Part shown: piece after piece, positions 32,572 to 40,429 of the stretch | Layout: every line of letters begins with the position of its first letter | How positions within the stretch are numbered: position 1 is the first letter of the stretch | Translations under genes and position numbers: made by a program | Origin: Bacillota bacterium | Lineage (GTDB): Bacteria; Bacillota; Clostridia; Oscillospirales; Ruminococcaceae | Assembly (NCBI GenBank): GCA_023421245.1 | Contig: JAEZTV010000030.1 | Coordinates: forward strand, 36,227-100,226 | Direction of reading: 5' to 3' | DNA length: 64,000 nt | The notes under the pieces: generated by a model | Databases searched by the model: none | Told to the model about the DNA's origin: nothing | Seen by the model: the letters and a program-made list of their open reading frames with translations, nothing else

Positions 32572-34650
32572 TTAATGGAAGAGTGAAAACGCGAGGAACA
32601 AACCGGACATCAGGGATGCAACGAGCGAAACAACTGTAATCTGGGTATTGATGGAGGGGCCTGCGGTATCCTTAAACGGATCGCCGACGGTATCGCCCAC
32701 AACTGCAGCCTTGTGCGCTTCAGAGCCCTTGCCGCCGTTGTTTCCAGCCTCAACATACTTTTTCGCATTATCCCACAGGCCACCGGAATTTGACATAAAC
32801 AATGCAAACACCAGCCCGCTTACGATGTTGCCGGTGAGGAATCCGCCAATTGCGTTAACGCCGCCGATAAAGCCTACCAGCAGGGTAGCGACAATAGCCA
32901 TCAGTCCGGCAGGAATAAGCTCTTTGATTGCGCCTTCGGTGGCAATCTCAATGCACTTATCATACTCGGGGGAAACGCCCTTTTTGCCTTCCTTCAGGCC
33001 GGCAATCTCTCTAAACTGGCGGTGAATCTCGGCTATCATACGCTGTGCGTTGCGATCAACGCCCAGCATCAGCATAGCGGAGAATACCACCGGAATTGCA
33101 GCACCAACCAGCAGGCCAAAAAACACGGTGGGGTTTGTTACGTCGAACCCGCTGATACCCGCAACTCCAAGCTCTGCCGCGGCTGTATTAACCTCACTGA
33201 TAAACGCGCCGAGCAGCGCAATAACGGTAAGTCCGGCAGCGCCAATGGCAAAGCCCTTGGTAACAGCCTTAACGGTGTTGCCCGCGCTGTCGAGTGTGTC
33301 GGTAATCTCAAGGGCGGTATCGCCGAGATCGCCCATCTCAACCAAGCCGCGTGCGTTGTCAACAATAGGACCGTATGCGTCGTTTGAGATAATCATACCT
33401 ACGATAGAAAGCATACCAACTGCCGCCATCGAGATACCGAACATCGGGTAGCCCGGGCCAAGCGGTTCACACAGTTTGTACGCGATAAGCGCCGAAACGG
33501 CGATACCAATCATCGAGGGCAGCACACTCAAAAGGCCGTACGAGATACCGGACAGAACGGTAAACGCGGGGCCGCTCTCGGATGCCTTTGCTACAAAGCG
33601 AACAGGTTTTTTGTTATCGTTGGTAAAATAATCGCTTGCAATACCAATGATAACACCTACAACCAGTCCAACTGCGCTGCAAGCCCAGATTCTCCACTCA
33701 AAGCCGAACGCGAAGGTTGCAATCGCGGTTAAAACAGCATAGATTGCAGTCGTTACATAGGTACTGCTGTTAAGCGCCTTGGTGGGGTCGTCGGTCTTGC
33801 CCATTCTTGCGGTGGCAACACCGATAATTGATGCCAGCAGGCCGATGGCTGCGTAGCAAAACACCATGCTGATATTCGCGCCGCCGCCCAGCGCTGTGGC
33901 CATAACAATAGCAGCAGCCATAGAGGCCACGTTAGAGTCAAACAGATCGGCGCCCATGCCGGCAACGTCGCCTACGTTGTCGCCTACGTTATCGGCGATA
34001 ACAGCGGGGTTGCGGGGGTCATCTTCAGGAATTCCAAGCTCAACCTTACCTGCAAGGTCCGCGCTGATATCGGCGGTTTTGGTGAAGATACCGCCGCCGG
34101 CTTTTGCAAACAGCGCAAGCGAGCTTGCACCAAAGCTAAACCCGAGCAATGCGGAGGTGTGGTCGGTAAGCAGCAGAACAAGACAAACACCCAGAAGGCT
34201 GCTGCCCACAACCGCCATACCCATAACTGCACCGCCGCGGAATCCTGCCATAAACGACCTTTTGATGCCCTTTGTAGCGGCCTCAGCAGTCTTTACGTTG
34301 GCAATAGTCGCAATGCTGATGCCGATTTTTCCTGCAAAGCCGGAAAAAACAGTTCCAAAGATATAGGCGACCGCCATGGAAATGTTCTCTGAAATATTCC
34401 CTTTCCAAATTGGAGCAGGAAGGAATAACAGGAGCAGCAGCGCAACAGCGCCGCAGAAATAGATTAGTGTTCTGTATTCCTTCGCCAAGAAGGTGTTGGC
34501 ACCCTTTTTGATGAGCAGCCCGACTTCGCGAACACGCTCATTCGAGGATGGCTGTGAATTTACCCAGTGGTACATCCACCATGCGGTTGCAAAGGCCAAA
34601 GCGGAGACGACAACTGATACGATAATAAAGAATAATACGTTTGTGCCCAA
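32572..34650 (-). CDS. hppA: Membrane proton-translocating pyrophosphatase, K+-independent type
   Basis: Couples PPi hydrolysis to ion export across the membrane, recovering energy from biosynthetic PPi. The 692-residue, ~16-helix protein has DNVGDNVGDVAGMGADLFDS and DTVGDPFKDTAGPSIN. The segment DSAGNTVKAVTKGFA has Lys and Thr at the positions which, in this family, mark K+-independent H+-pumping enzymes; K+-dependent ones have Ala there. The start appears to be TTG 34650 because an in-frame stop lies three codons upstream; an ATG just before it is in another frame. A promoter is seen at 34705-34733. Confidence 0.95.
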   Translation of the reverse strand: MGTNVLFFIIVSVVVSALAFATAWWMYHWVNSQPSSNERVREVGLLIKKGANTFLAKEYRTLIYFCGAVALLLLLFLPAPIWKGNISENISMAVAYIFGTVFSGFAGKIGISIATIANVKTAEAATKGIKRSFMAGFRGGAVMGMAVVGSSLLGVCLVLLLTDHTSALLGFSFGASSLALFAKAGGGIFTKTADISADLAGKVELGIPEDDPRNPAVIADNVGDNVGDVAGMGADLFDSNVASMAAAIVMATALGGGANISMVFCYAAIGLLASIIGVATARMGKTDDPTKALNSSTYVTTAIYAVLTAIATFAFGFEWRIWACSAVGLVVGVIIGIASDYFTNDNKKPVRFVAKASESGPAFTVLSGISYGLLSVLPSMIGIAVSALIAYKLCEPLGPGYPMFGISMAAVGMLSIVGMIISNDAYGPIVDNARGLVEMGDLGDTALEITDTLDSAGNTVKAVTKGFAIGAAGLTVIALLGAFISEVNTAAAELGVAGISGFDVTNPTVFFGLLVGAAIPVVFSAMLMLGVDRNAQRMIAEIHRQFREIAGLKEGKKGVSPEYDKCIEIATEGAIKELIPAGLMAIVATLLVGFIGGVNAIGGFLTGNIVSGLVFALFMSNSGGLWDNAKKYVEAGNNGGKGSEAHKAAVVGDTVGDPFKDTAGPSINTQITVVSLVASLMSGLFLAFSLFH

Positions 34651-34704
34651 GAAAATTCATCTCTTTCCTTTGTTATCTAAAAAGCAAAAGGCGCTTTTTC
34701 GTTT

Positions 34705-34733
34705 ATTTTACCACTTTCTTATTAATAGTGCAA
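34705..34733 (-). promoter_or_regulatory. Promoter of hppA
   Basis: Minus strand TTGCAC (plus 34728-34733), 17-base spacer, TAAAAT (plus 34705-34710), about 55 bases before the start. Confidence 0.72.
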
Positions 34734-34892
34734 GGTTTTCGTATAGTTAAACAGAAATAACACGAATGAGACTTAGCAACATGTGCAGGCATCTAATTCA
34801 AATTTTAGTTTCTTGTAGTTTATTACTATTATTGGATGATATGCTCTCATCTGCATTGTCCTGTTAAATATCATAAATTAAAAACAAATGGC

Positions 34893-34921
34893 TTGACACC
34901 ATGGCTTTGTTTGCCTATGAT
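34893..34921 (+). promoter_or_regulatory. Promoter of the YdbC-like gene
   Basis: TTGACA (34893-34898), 17-base spacer, TATGAT (34916-34921). The start point (about 34928) almost touches an in-frame ATG at 34930, so translation from that ATG would be leaderless. The stretch between this and the hppA promoter holds no gene. Confidence 0.78.
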
Positions 34922-34995
34922 TAATATCGATGCAAAAGCTCATAAAATATAAAGGGCCGTTTGCAATCATGTTTAAAAATGGGGTAACACACGGT

Positions 34996-35220
34996 ATGGC
35001 TGAAATAAAGTATGAAATTACCGAAGAGCTTGGCGTGCTTGGCGAAAGCCCACGAGGCTGGACCAAGGAGCTTAACCTGGTAAGCTGGAACGACCGCGAG
35101 CCGAAATTTGACCTGCGCGAATGGGCGCCCGACCACGAGAAGATGGCAAAAGGCATAACCCTTTCTCGTGAGGAGGCCGCACAGCTTAAACGCATTCTAA
35201 ACGAGATACGCGATCTATAA
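34996..35220 (+). CDS. YdbC-like PC4-fold single-strand nucleic-acid-binding protein
   Basis: A 74-residue homologue of Lactococcus YdbC, a bacterial PC4-like (transcription coactivator p15) protein that binds single-stranded DNA. The family core is clear: IKYEITEELGVLGE, GWTKELNLVSWNDREPKFDLREW and HEKMAKGITLS. I prefer ATG 34996 because it gives the usual family N-terminus; in-frame ATGs at 34969 and 34930 would add 9 or 22 residues and cannot be excluded. A tiny membrane-protein gene follows 31 bases downstream. Confidence 0.85.
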   Translation: MAEIKYEITEELGVLGESPRGWTKELNLVSWNDREPKFDLREWAPDHEKMAKGITLSREEAAQLKRILNEIRDL

Positions 35221-35251
35221 CGATATCTATCCGCGCGGAAAGGGGCTGCTT

Positions 35252-35434
35252 ATGAATTACGGTATCTTCAAAGACGGACGGTTCCTTTCGCGCAAAGATG
35301 ACCAGCTTCCAAGGCGCTCACCTGAGCCCCCAAAGCAGCGTAAGATTCCGGCCAGAAGGCTTGGCTGTGTGACATTGCTGTTGCCGTTGCTTGTGCTCAT
35401 CCTGTACCTTATGGTACGGGGCGTGGCCAACTAA
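35252..35434 (+). CDS. Small single-pass membrane protein
   Basis: A 60-residue protein: a hydrophilic, proline- and arginine-rich N-terminus (SPEPPKQRKIPARRL) followed by one transmembrane helix near residues 38-56 (CVTLLLPLLVLILYLMV) and a very short tail. AAAGGGG lies 8 bases before ATG 35252, which supports it as real despite its size. It is probably co-transcribed with the YdbC-like gene. Function unknown. Confidence 0.62.
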   Translation: MNYGIFKDGRFLSRKDDQLPRRSPEPPKQRKIPARRLGCVTLLLPLLVLILYLMVRGVAN

Positions 35435-35477
35435 TCTTAACTTAGCATATACAAAAACAGTACGATTAAACAAAAAG

Positions 35478-35613
35478 CTCCGCAAGAGGATGGCTCTATT
35501 CTGCCGAGGAGTAAATAGCAGTACCACTGCTAAAATTGCGGAGATTACCTTGATTAGGGATACGCATAAAGCCCCCGCTGCACTTTATTTTTGTGCAACA
35601 GGGGCTTTTGACG
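35478..35613 (+). ncRNA. Candidate structured RNA or 3'-UTR ending in a terminator
   Basis: An 8-bp stem (35478-35485 with 35536-35543, CTCCGCAA and complement) encloses a region with a GCAGT/ACTGC hairpin. About 25 bases later a strong terminator follows (35568-35575 with 35601-35608, inner TGCAC/GTGCA, then TTTTG and further T). No convincing promoter is seen directly upstream, so it may be the 3'-UTR of the small membrane-protein transcript. Confidence 0.4.
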
Positions 35614-35618
35614 TTTTT
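35568..35618 (+). terminator. Terminator of the YdbC-like/small membrane protein transcript
   Basis: AAAGCCCC (35568-35575) pairs with GGGGCTTT (35601-35608) and TGCAC with GTGCA inside; T-rich sequence follows. Confidence 0.75.
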
Positions 35619-35723
35619 AAGACGATAATCTCGTATTATGTCAACCGTTTGTTGAATTAGCTTATGAATCACCTCTTCTGTACTGTAATTTTCAATAAAG
35701 AACCCCATGTCATTTTTGTTGAA

Positions 35724-35737
35724 TTTATGGTATAATA
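35724..35737 (+). promoter_or_regulatory. Solo boundary sequence with extended -10 box
   Basis: TTTATGGTATAATA is the same sequence that bounds the 206-bp multi-hairpin elements. It contains TGGTATAAT, an extended -10 promoter, and could drive the 45-residue frame at 35825 and the CarD genes. No clear -35 is present. Confidence 0.5.
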
Positions 35738-35824
35738 GACAAAGGGTATACCGTCTGTTGAATGCAGTGTATCGCTCCCGCGTCATTTAACCGTCTAATA
35801 TTATTCGAGGAGGTGATGAGCAAT

Positions 35825-35962
35825 ATGACTGCAAGCATAAAACGAAGCATCAATGACAGGTTGTTTTTCAAACCATACTGTGCTTTACTTTTTACAAAAA
35901 CCATTTGCAGCAGATTGAGTATCACCATTTATACAGGCGCTCGCATGAAGGTTCCTGATTAG
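35825..35962 (+). CDS. Possible 45-residue basic small protein
   Basis: An ideal GAGGAGG (35807-35813) precedes ATG 35825 by 11 bases (ATG 35816 in the same frame is only 2 bases away). The peptide MTASIKRSINDRLFF ... GARMKVPD is basic with a weakly hydrophobic middle. It ends 52 bases before the CarD gene, so it might be a leader peptide. Coding is supported only by the ribosome site and promoter. Confidence 0.35.
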   Translation: MTASIKRSINDRLFFKPYCALLFTKTICSRLSITIYTGARMKVPD

Positions 35963-36014
35963 TATCGGCAGCGCTCTGACGTATAGCCACAAGAATGAAT
36001 GGAGGTAGGTAGGC

Positions 36015-36518
36015 ATGTTTCGCGTTAACGATACCGTTATGTACGGAAGTGCAGGTGTATGTACCATTGTTGACATCCGCACAGAGAAGTTTACCAAGAA
36101 TGAGGAATTATACTATATTCTAAAGCCGGTATATCATGAAAAATCGACGATATACTGCCCCGTTGATAACGAAAAAATAAAGATAAGAAAGCTGTTATCA
36201 CTAAAAGAAGTTCATGAGTTAATTCGGGTGATGCCCGATACTGAGCTTGGCTGGATTGACAATGATCAGCAGCGCAGAGAAACCTTTACGAAGATTTTAA
36301 GAGACGGAGACCATCGGTCGCTGATAAAGCTGATTAAGTCGATTTATTTTAATCGTGAAGAACGGCAGAAGGCCGGCAAACGCTCCCACGCTGCCGATGA
36401 AAAGATTATGAAGGAAGCGGAATCAATCTTGTATGAGGAGCTTGCCCATGTACTAAACATTAAACCGGACGAGGTCGTTCCCTTTATTGTAGGTGCAGTA
36501 GACACCGAGGAAGGATGA
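36015..36518 (+). CDS. CarD/CdnL family transcription regulator
   Basis: CarD proteins bind the RNA polymerase beta subunit through an N-terminal Tudor-like domain and stabilise open promoters through a helical C-terminal domain. Here residues ~1-60 form the RNAP-interacting domain (FRVNDTVMYGSAGVCTIVDI, then YYILKPVY), and residues ~70-165 are the helical part (LIKLIKSIYFNREERQKAGKR, DEKIMKEAESILYEELA). GGAGG precedes the ATG. A second gene encoding only a C-terminal-like domain begins 7 bases later. Confidence 0.9.
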   Translation: MFRVNDTVMYGSAGVCTIVDIRTEKFTKNEELYYILKPVYHEKSTIYCPVDNEKIKIRKLLSLKEVHELIRVMPDTELGWIDNDQQRRETFTKILRDGDHRSLIKLIKSIYFNREERQKAGKRSHAADEKIMKEAESILYEELAHVLNIKPDEVVPFIVGAVDTEEG

Positions 36519-36525
36519 TTCGCAG

Positions 36526-36846
36526 GTGACCCGCAATGAAGCCCTAGAGTTAATTGAAAGAATCCCGTATATCCGCGCAATACAAGCACCGAGCGACAAA
36601 ATACTGGAAGAACATCTTGAACAGGCAATTGCAAAGCAGGATTGCCTGGAATGGATAAAGATAATTAAAACCCTCTATATCCGTGGCAATGATACATCAA
36701 AACGATACAAACCGCTTTCGGCAAACGTAGCGGAGATTGGCCTAACGGCAAAGAAGCTTTTACACACAGAGCTTGCCTCGGCACTGGATATTTCATATGC
36801 TGAGGTCGAGGATTTTATCAGCAATCACCTCGCTGCCACTATTTAA
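36526..36846 (+). CDS. Headless CarD paralogue (C-terminal domain only)
   Basis: A 106-residue protein that aligns with the C-terminal helical domain of the preceding CarD protein: LIERIPYIRAIQAPSDKILEEHLEQ matches its VHELIRVMPDTE...RRETFTKIL region, WIKIIKTLYIRGND matches LIKLIKSIYFNREE, and TAKKLLHTELASALDIS matches EAESILYEELAHVLNIK. The RNAP-binding N-terminal domain is absent. GTG 36526 has AAGGATG upstream and is 7 bases after the CarD stop, so both are made together. It could compete with or pair with CarD. Confidence 0.75.
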   Translation: MTRNEALELIERIPYIRAIQAPSDKILEEHLEQAIAKQDCLEWIKIIKTLYIRGNDTSKRYKPLSANVAEIGLTAKKLLHTELASALDISYAEVEDFISNHLAATI

Positions 36847-36939
36847 GATATCTTCATAATTGCAAAGGCTGCCTTGATGATGTACACAAGGCTTTTCCCG
36901 CCGCAGTTCATTATACAATATAGAATGATTGACTAAATA

Positions 36940-36973
36940 ATACCGGCACCCTCGTTTGTATGGGTGCCGGTAT
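36940..36973. terminator. Hairpin between the CarD pair and mltG
   Basis: A perfect 12-bp stem (36940-36951 with 36962-36973). T-runs are weak on both sides, so termination strength is uncertain, but its position between convergent genes fits a shared terminator. Confidence 0.6.
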
Positions 36974-37016
36974 TGATGTTCTAACATTAGGTGCTTCGCC
37001 CTGTGCAGTGTTCTTC

Positions 37017-37946
37017 CTATTGCGCGTCGCTCGATGCCTCGTCCTGCAGTTTTGCGTTAACGGCTTTTGCAATCTCCCAGTTTTCCTGGTGTACTGCAAA
37101 GGAATCGGTGTAATAGTATTTTCCCGCATGATCGGTTAAAAAATAGTAGTAGTCCGTCTGCTCTGGATAAAAAGCAGCTTTAATCGCCTCCAATCCAGGG
37201 TTGCAGATTGGGCCTGCCGGCAGGTTTTTACACTTGTAGGTATTATATGCCTCAGCGTAGGCAGTATTCTTCTCCTCGGTAACAAACGGTGTGATATTCT
37301 GGTTGACATAAAATATTGTGACGTCCGATTGAAGCATCGGGAAATCGGGCGACAGGAGCCGGTTCCAGAACACCGACGACACCAGCTTCATCTCGACCGG
37401 ATCACCCGCCTCCTTTTGGATGATTGAGGCAAGGGTGATATTCTCAAATAATTCCGCACCCGGGTTTGCCATCTGCTCGGGCAGCATATCGCTCATGCGT
37501 TTTTGAAAGTTTGCAAGAAAACGCTTGATTACGCTTGCAGGCGTCTCGTTAAAATAAAACTCATAGGTATCGGGGAACAAAAAACCTTCGAGCGAGAGAT
37601 AGATGCGCTCATCATCGGGAATGCTTTGAATAAACGGGTAATCAAACGATCGCATGGCAATCTCGTCCATAAACGCCTGCGCCGTGCATACGTTGTTTTC
37701 CTCAAGCCGCTGTGCAATCTCGCGTGCTGTCATACCTTCGGGAAACGTTATGCGAACGGTGGTTGGTGCCGGCTCCGAAGAGGGTGACGGCAAGGAGGGG
37801 GAGGAAGGAGCTTTCTGCCCTTCCCCAAAAAGCGTACAGGAGGTAAGCGTGATACAGATTATGCTTATGAGCAAAAGTGCTCGAATGCGCGGCCATGCCC
37901 GTCCTTTTATCGTGTTGCTGTTAAATATCATGGTGGTATTCATCAT
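37017..37946 (-). CDS. mltG: Endolytic transglycosylase MltG (YceG-like)
   Basis: MltG cuts nascent glycan strands at the membrane and helps set strand length. The 309-residue protein has an N-terminal hydrophobic segment ending in a lipobox-like LTSC (~35) and a Ser/Pro linker. The YceG domain follows, with a LysM-like part (ITFPEGMTAREIAQRLEENN), LEGFLFPDTYEF, LASIIQKEAG containing the catalytic glutamate, and CNPGLEAIKAAFYPE. Most homologues are membrane-anchored rather than lipoproteins. GAGGA precedes two adjacent ATGs (37946, 37943). It is separate from ruvX, its frequent neighbour, which lies 2 kb away. Confidence 0.92.
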   Translation of the reverse strand: MMNTTMIFNSNTIKGRAWPRIRALLLISIICITLTSCTLFGEGQKAPSSPSLPSPSSEPAPTTVRITFPEGMTAREIAQRLEENNVCTAQAFMDEIAMRSFDYPFIQSIPDDERIYLSLEGFLFPDTYEFYFNETPASVIKRFLANFQKRMSDMLPEQMANPGAELFENITLASIIQKEAGDPVEMKLVSSVFWNRLLSPDFPMLQSDVTIFYVNQNITPFVTEEKNTAYAEAYNTYKCKNLPAGPICNPGLEAIKAAFYPEQTDYYYFLTDHAGKYYYTDSFAVHQENWEIAKAVNAKLQDEASSDAQ

Positions 37947-37986
37947 GACAGTCCTCGCTTCCATAGAATCAAAATGACCTAAGGCT

Positions 37987-38015
37987 ATTATCCTATCCCA
38001 TGCTTTTGATGTCAA
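37987..38015 (-). promoter_or_regulatory. Promoter of mltG
   Basis: Minus strand TTGACA (plus 38010-38015), 17-base spacer, GATAAT (plus 37987-37992), about 40 bases before the start. Confidence 0.78.
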
Positions 38016-38092
38016 GGGGCTTGTAACTTCGGGGAATATGGAAGGATATGCTCATATTGTCTTGTGTTTTGGCACCGGTTACACTTTTTTAA

Positions 38093-38120
38093 TTGTTTTT
38101 TTCGCATCATCTGATATACT
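38093..38120 (+). promoter_or_regulatory. Promoter of the DivIVA-like gene
   Basis: TTGTTT (38093-38098), 16-base spacer, TATACT (38115-38120), 90 bases before ATG 38210. Confidence 0.6.
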
Positions 38121-38209
38121 GTTACTATTAACTCATCTATTATAAAATACTTTCTTTTATAGGATTTTGGATACATGAAACGTTATTGCTCGGTTAAGGG
38201 GGCACAGCC

Positions 38210-39214
38210 ATGAGTGAGCGTAAAAACTTCAGGGTTTCGGTCGGTGGTTATCACAAGAACGATGTTATGAATTATATCGATAAGCTTACGTCTGACGCAA
38301 AGGCTGCGGAATATCGCTGCCAGTCTCTGCTTAGTTCTGTGCGGCAGGAAAACACACGCCTTATCTCCCGCATTGGGGAACTGGAAACCCGCCTGGGCAC
38401 GCTGGAACTGCGTCTTGCCGAGGAACAACGGCGCGCCGACGCGCTGGAACAGCAAGCGTCGGTGCTCATGGGCGATCTTACCCGGTGCAGAACGGCATTT
38501 GAGCAAAACCGTCAGCGCGCAAAGCGCCTCTCCAACGCGTTTGAGAGCAGCGCACGTGAAAACCAGGCGCTGCGTGAAAGCCTGATGTATGCTGAACGCG
38601 AAAATGAGCGGCTGGAGCAGATGCGCAGGCGGCTTGCAGCCATCCTGCTTGAGCCGGATGCCGCAGGATATACCGCGCCGCTTTCGGTTATAAGAGAGCA
38701 CGCTCGGTCCGATGAACAGAATCGCGCCATCGGTCTTGACCAAAACGATTTAGAAGAGATGAACCAGGACCTTGATGAACTGGGCGAAAGCATTGCAAAC
38801 CGTCTGGCCGACATTGACGGCTTTATCAATGCCACCGCAAAGGTGCGCCGCGAGGACAGCACCGTGATGACACAGGAGCATGCGGATGAATTCTCGCACA
38901 AGGCCGTGCCACAGCCCGACCCGCAAGCACCCGTGCAACGGCAGCCTGATGTTGACAACGCATACGATATAGACCTTTCACCGCTTGATAGCCAAGACGT
39001 GCGGAAGGCGGCACGCAGCGGCTTTACCCCGCCTGCCAACGACAATCACACGCAAAAACGTCATGCACCGCCAATGGTAGAAAAACGTTGGCAGCGCCTT
39101 GGTTTTGTTGTCCGCCGCGGGCGGGACGACGAGGACTATGTGGAGGAAAACCGTTCGGCCGATCCGCTGTTTTCCGCGCCCATCTGGTCGGACGATACTT
39201 CCGGCCAAGGATAG
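38210..39214 (+). CDS. DivIVA-like coiled-coil protein
   Basis: A 334-residue protein that opens with a DivIVA/GpsB-like membrane-binding segment (FRVSVGGYHKNDVMNYIDKL). A long coiled coil follows at residues ~30-155, rich in Glu, Arg, Leu and Gln (ELETRLGTLELRLAEEQRR). After ~185 it is acidic and disordered with a Pro/Gln-rich stretch, and it ends basic (KRWQRLGFVVRRGRDDED). DivIVA-type proteins sit at curved membranes and recruit division or wall-synthesis factors. AAGGGGG precedes the ATG; it is monocistronic. Confidence 0.72.
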   Translation: MSERKNFRVSVGGYHKNDVMNYIDKLTSDAKAAEYRCQSLLSSVRQENTRLISRIGELETRLGTLELRLAEEQRRADALEQQASVLMGDLTRCRTAFEQNRQRAKRLSNAFESSARENQALRESLMYAERENERLEQMRRRLAAILLEPDAAGYTAPLSVIREHARSDEQNRAIGLDQNDLEEMNQDLDELGESIANRLADIDGFINATAKVRREDSTVMTQEHADEFSHKAVPQPDPQAPVQRQPDVDNAYDIDLSPLDSQDVRKAARSGFTPPANDNHTQKRHAPPMVEKRWQRLGFVVRRGRDDEDYVEENRSADPLFSAPIWSDDTSGQG

Positions 39215-39257
39215 AAAACCATAAAACGCTCTCATCTTACCGCGATAATATGATCCC

Positions 39258-39295
39258 AAAAAACGGGCTTGCGCCAAAACGCAAGCCCGTTTTTC
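39258..39295. terminator. Bidirectional terminator between the DivIVA-like gene and the spore protein gene
   Basis: A 13-bp stem (39261-39273 with 39280-39292) flanked by A-run and TTTTTC. Confidence 0.85.
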
Positions 39296-39342
39296 TACCT
39301 TTTGCTTGTGAAAAATATTATAAGAAAGTGATGCAGCCTAAA

Positions 39343-39540
39343 CTACTTAGCGGAATTCTCGTAAGCCTCGATCATTTTCTTAACCATCTGGCCGCCGATA
39401 GAGCCGGCCTGCTGAGAAGTGAGATCGCCATTATAACCTTGTTTCAAATTTACGCCAACTTCGTTAGCAGCCTCCATCTTGAAACGGTTCATTGCTTCTC
39501 TAGCCTGAGGAACAACAAGCTTGTTACCACGACTTGCCAT
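39343..39540 (-). CDS. Alpha/beta-type small acid-soluble spore protein
   Basis: These proteins coat spore DNA and protect it from UV and chemicals, and are degraded by the Gpr protease on germination. The 65 residues are canonical: LVVPQAREAMNRFKMEAANEVG with the GPR-site-like E-A/V region, then GDLTSQQAGSIGGQMVKKMIE. AAGGAG precedes ATG 39540. It is the best direct evidence that the organism sporulates. A forespore sigma-G promoter is expected upstream but I could not fix one. Confidence 0.97.
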   Translation of the reverse strand: MASRGNKLVVPQAREAMNRFKMEAANEVGVNLKQGYNGDLTSQQAGSIGGQMVKKMIEAYENSAK

Positions 39541-39756
39541 TATACTTACACTCCTTCTTTGTTTTGTTGCGTTTGCAGTATTATTGTAATCCGCGCGGCG
39601 TGTTATATGAGTGCCAATTAGCGGTACGGTATGTAGTAAGATAACGTTTTTTCGGTTTATTTTACTTTTTAAATTGCATAACGCGTACCTTGGAAGAGAA
39701 TATACCCGACAGTATAGTTTATTTGAATTGCTTTTGGTTATTCTCTTAGAATATGC

Positions 39757-39820
39757 AAAAAAACCGCCATACCGCACAAATGGAATTTATTCCGGCGCGG
39801 TTTAGCGGTTTTATTTTTGA
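39757..39820. terminator. Long composite hairpin terminator downstream of ruvX
   Basis: Three nested stems share one axis: 39760-39767 with 39805-39812, 39771-39775 with 39797-39801, and 39782-39786 with 39789-39793. T-runs (seven T on minus, TTTTATTTTT on plus) flank it, so it can stop transcription both ways. Confidence 0.78.
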
Positions 39821-39837
39821 TTTGTTTTGAAAAGGGG

Positions 39838-40272
39838 TTAGTTCTGTTCTTTGTTTTTCATATTCTTTCGGTAAGCAAGATAGCTCTCAAGAATAATGGT
39901 TGCCGCAACGGCATCCACAACCTCTTTTCGTTTTTTGCCGCGCGTGTTGGTTTCGTTAAGATAGCCGATGGCACTTACGGTTGTTCCCCGCTCGTCCCAC
40001 AATTCTACCGGCACACTGACCAGCGACCGGAGCTTTTCGGCAAAATCCTCACATTTTTTAGCGCGCTCACCGATTGTTCCGTTCATGTTTTTCGGGTGCC
40101 CGACAACAACCATTCCCACCTCGTATTCGGTAGCCGCCACCGCAACCTTTTGCAGTGTAACTAAAAAGTTGGTGGAATGTATTACGCCAATCGGCTCTGC
40201 CATAAACTCGGTGCGGTCACACACGGCAAGTCCTGTTCTGGCATCGCCCAAATCAACCGCCATAATCTTCAT
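39838..40272 (-). CDS. ruvX: RuvX/YqgF RNase H-like nuclease
   Basis: A 144-residue YqgF-family protein implicated in 16S rRNA 5'-end maturation and classed as a Holliday-junction resolvase homologue. The RNase H-like fold is clear: MKIMAVDLGDARTGLAVCD, VVVGHPKNMNGTIGERA, VELWDERGTTVSA and VDAVAATIILESYL, with Asp/Glu active-site residues present. GGAG lies 6 bases before ATG 40272; an ATG four codons earlier is less well placed. It is apparently monocistronic. Confidence 0.93.
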   Translation of the reverse strand: MKIMAVDLGDARTGLAVCDRTEFMAEPIGVIHSTNFLVTLQKVAVAATEYEVGMVVVGHPKNMNGTIGERAKKCEDFAEKLRSLVSVPVELWDERGTTVSAIGYLNETNTRGKKRKEVVDAVAATIILESYLAYRKNMKNKEQN

Positions 40273-40429
40273 CTGTATCTCCATCCCCTTTAAATTAAAC
40301 ATCATAAAACGACAGCACAAAACAGACTGACGTTTTGCAGGCAGCTTTCACTGTAAAACACGGTTTGCGGCAAAAAACCAAAGACTTTTCCATGCGAATT
40401 GAAGATTCTCTATGCCGCGGCGTATCCCA

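Noticed and set aside
34650..34670. Frameshift at the hppA N-terminus, suggested by an out-of-frame ATG with a good ribosome site
   Set aside because: The peptide from that ATG does not resemble a pyrophosphatase N-terminus, and the TTG frame gives a full-length protein with a normal first helix.
34493..34750. Plus-strand frame over the hppA start region
   Set aside because: It is antisense to hppA and its promoter, with no ribosome site.
35391..35660. Plus-strand frame of 89 codons overlapping the small membrane-protein gene
   Set aside because: Out of frame with the supported gene, no ribosome site, and it crosses a strong terminator.
35496..35786. Minus-strand frame of 96 codons with a plausible-looking N-terminus (MGFFIENYSTEE...)
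   Set aside because: No ribosome site before either Met, it runs through the terminator and the structured RNA, and it ends in low-quality sequence.
39541..39620. Sigma-G promoter for the spore protein gene
   Set aside because: Partial matches (CATAT, CAATAATA) are present but spacing and bases do not fit well enough to place it.
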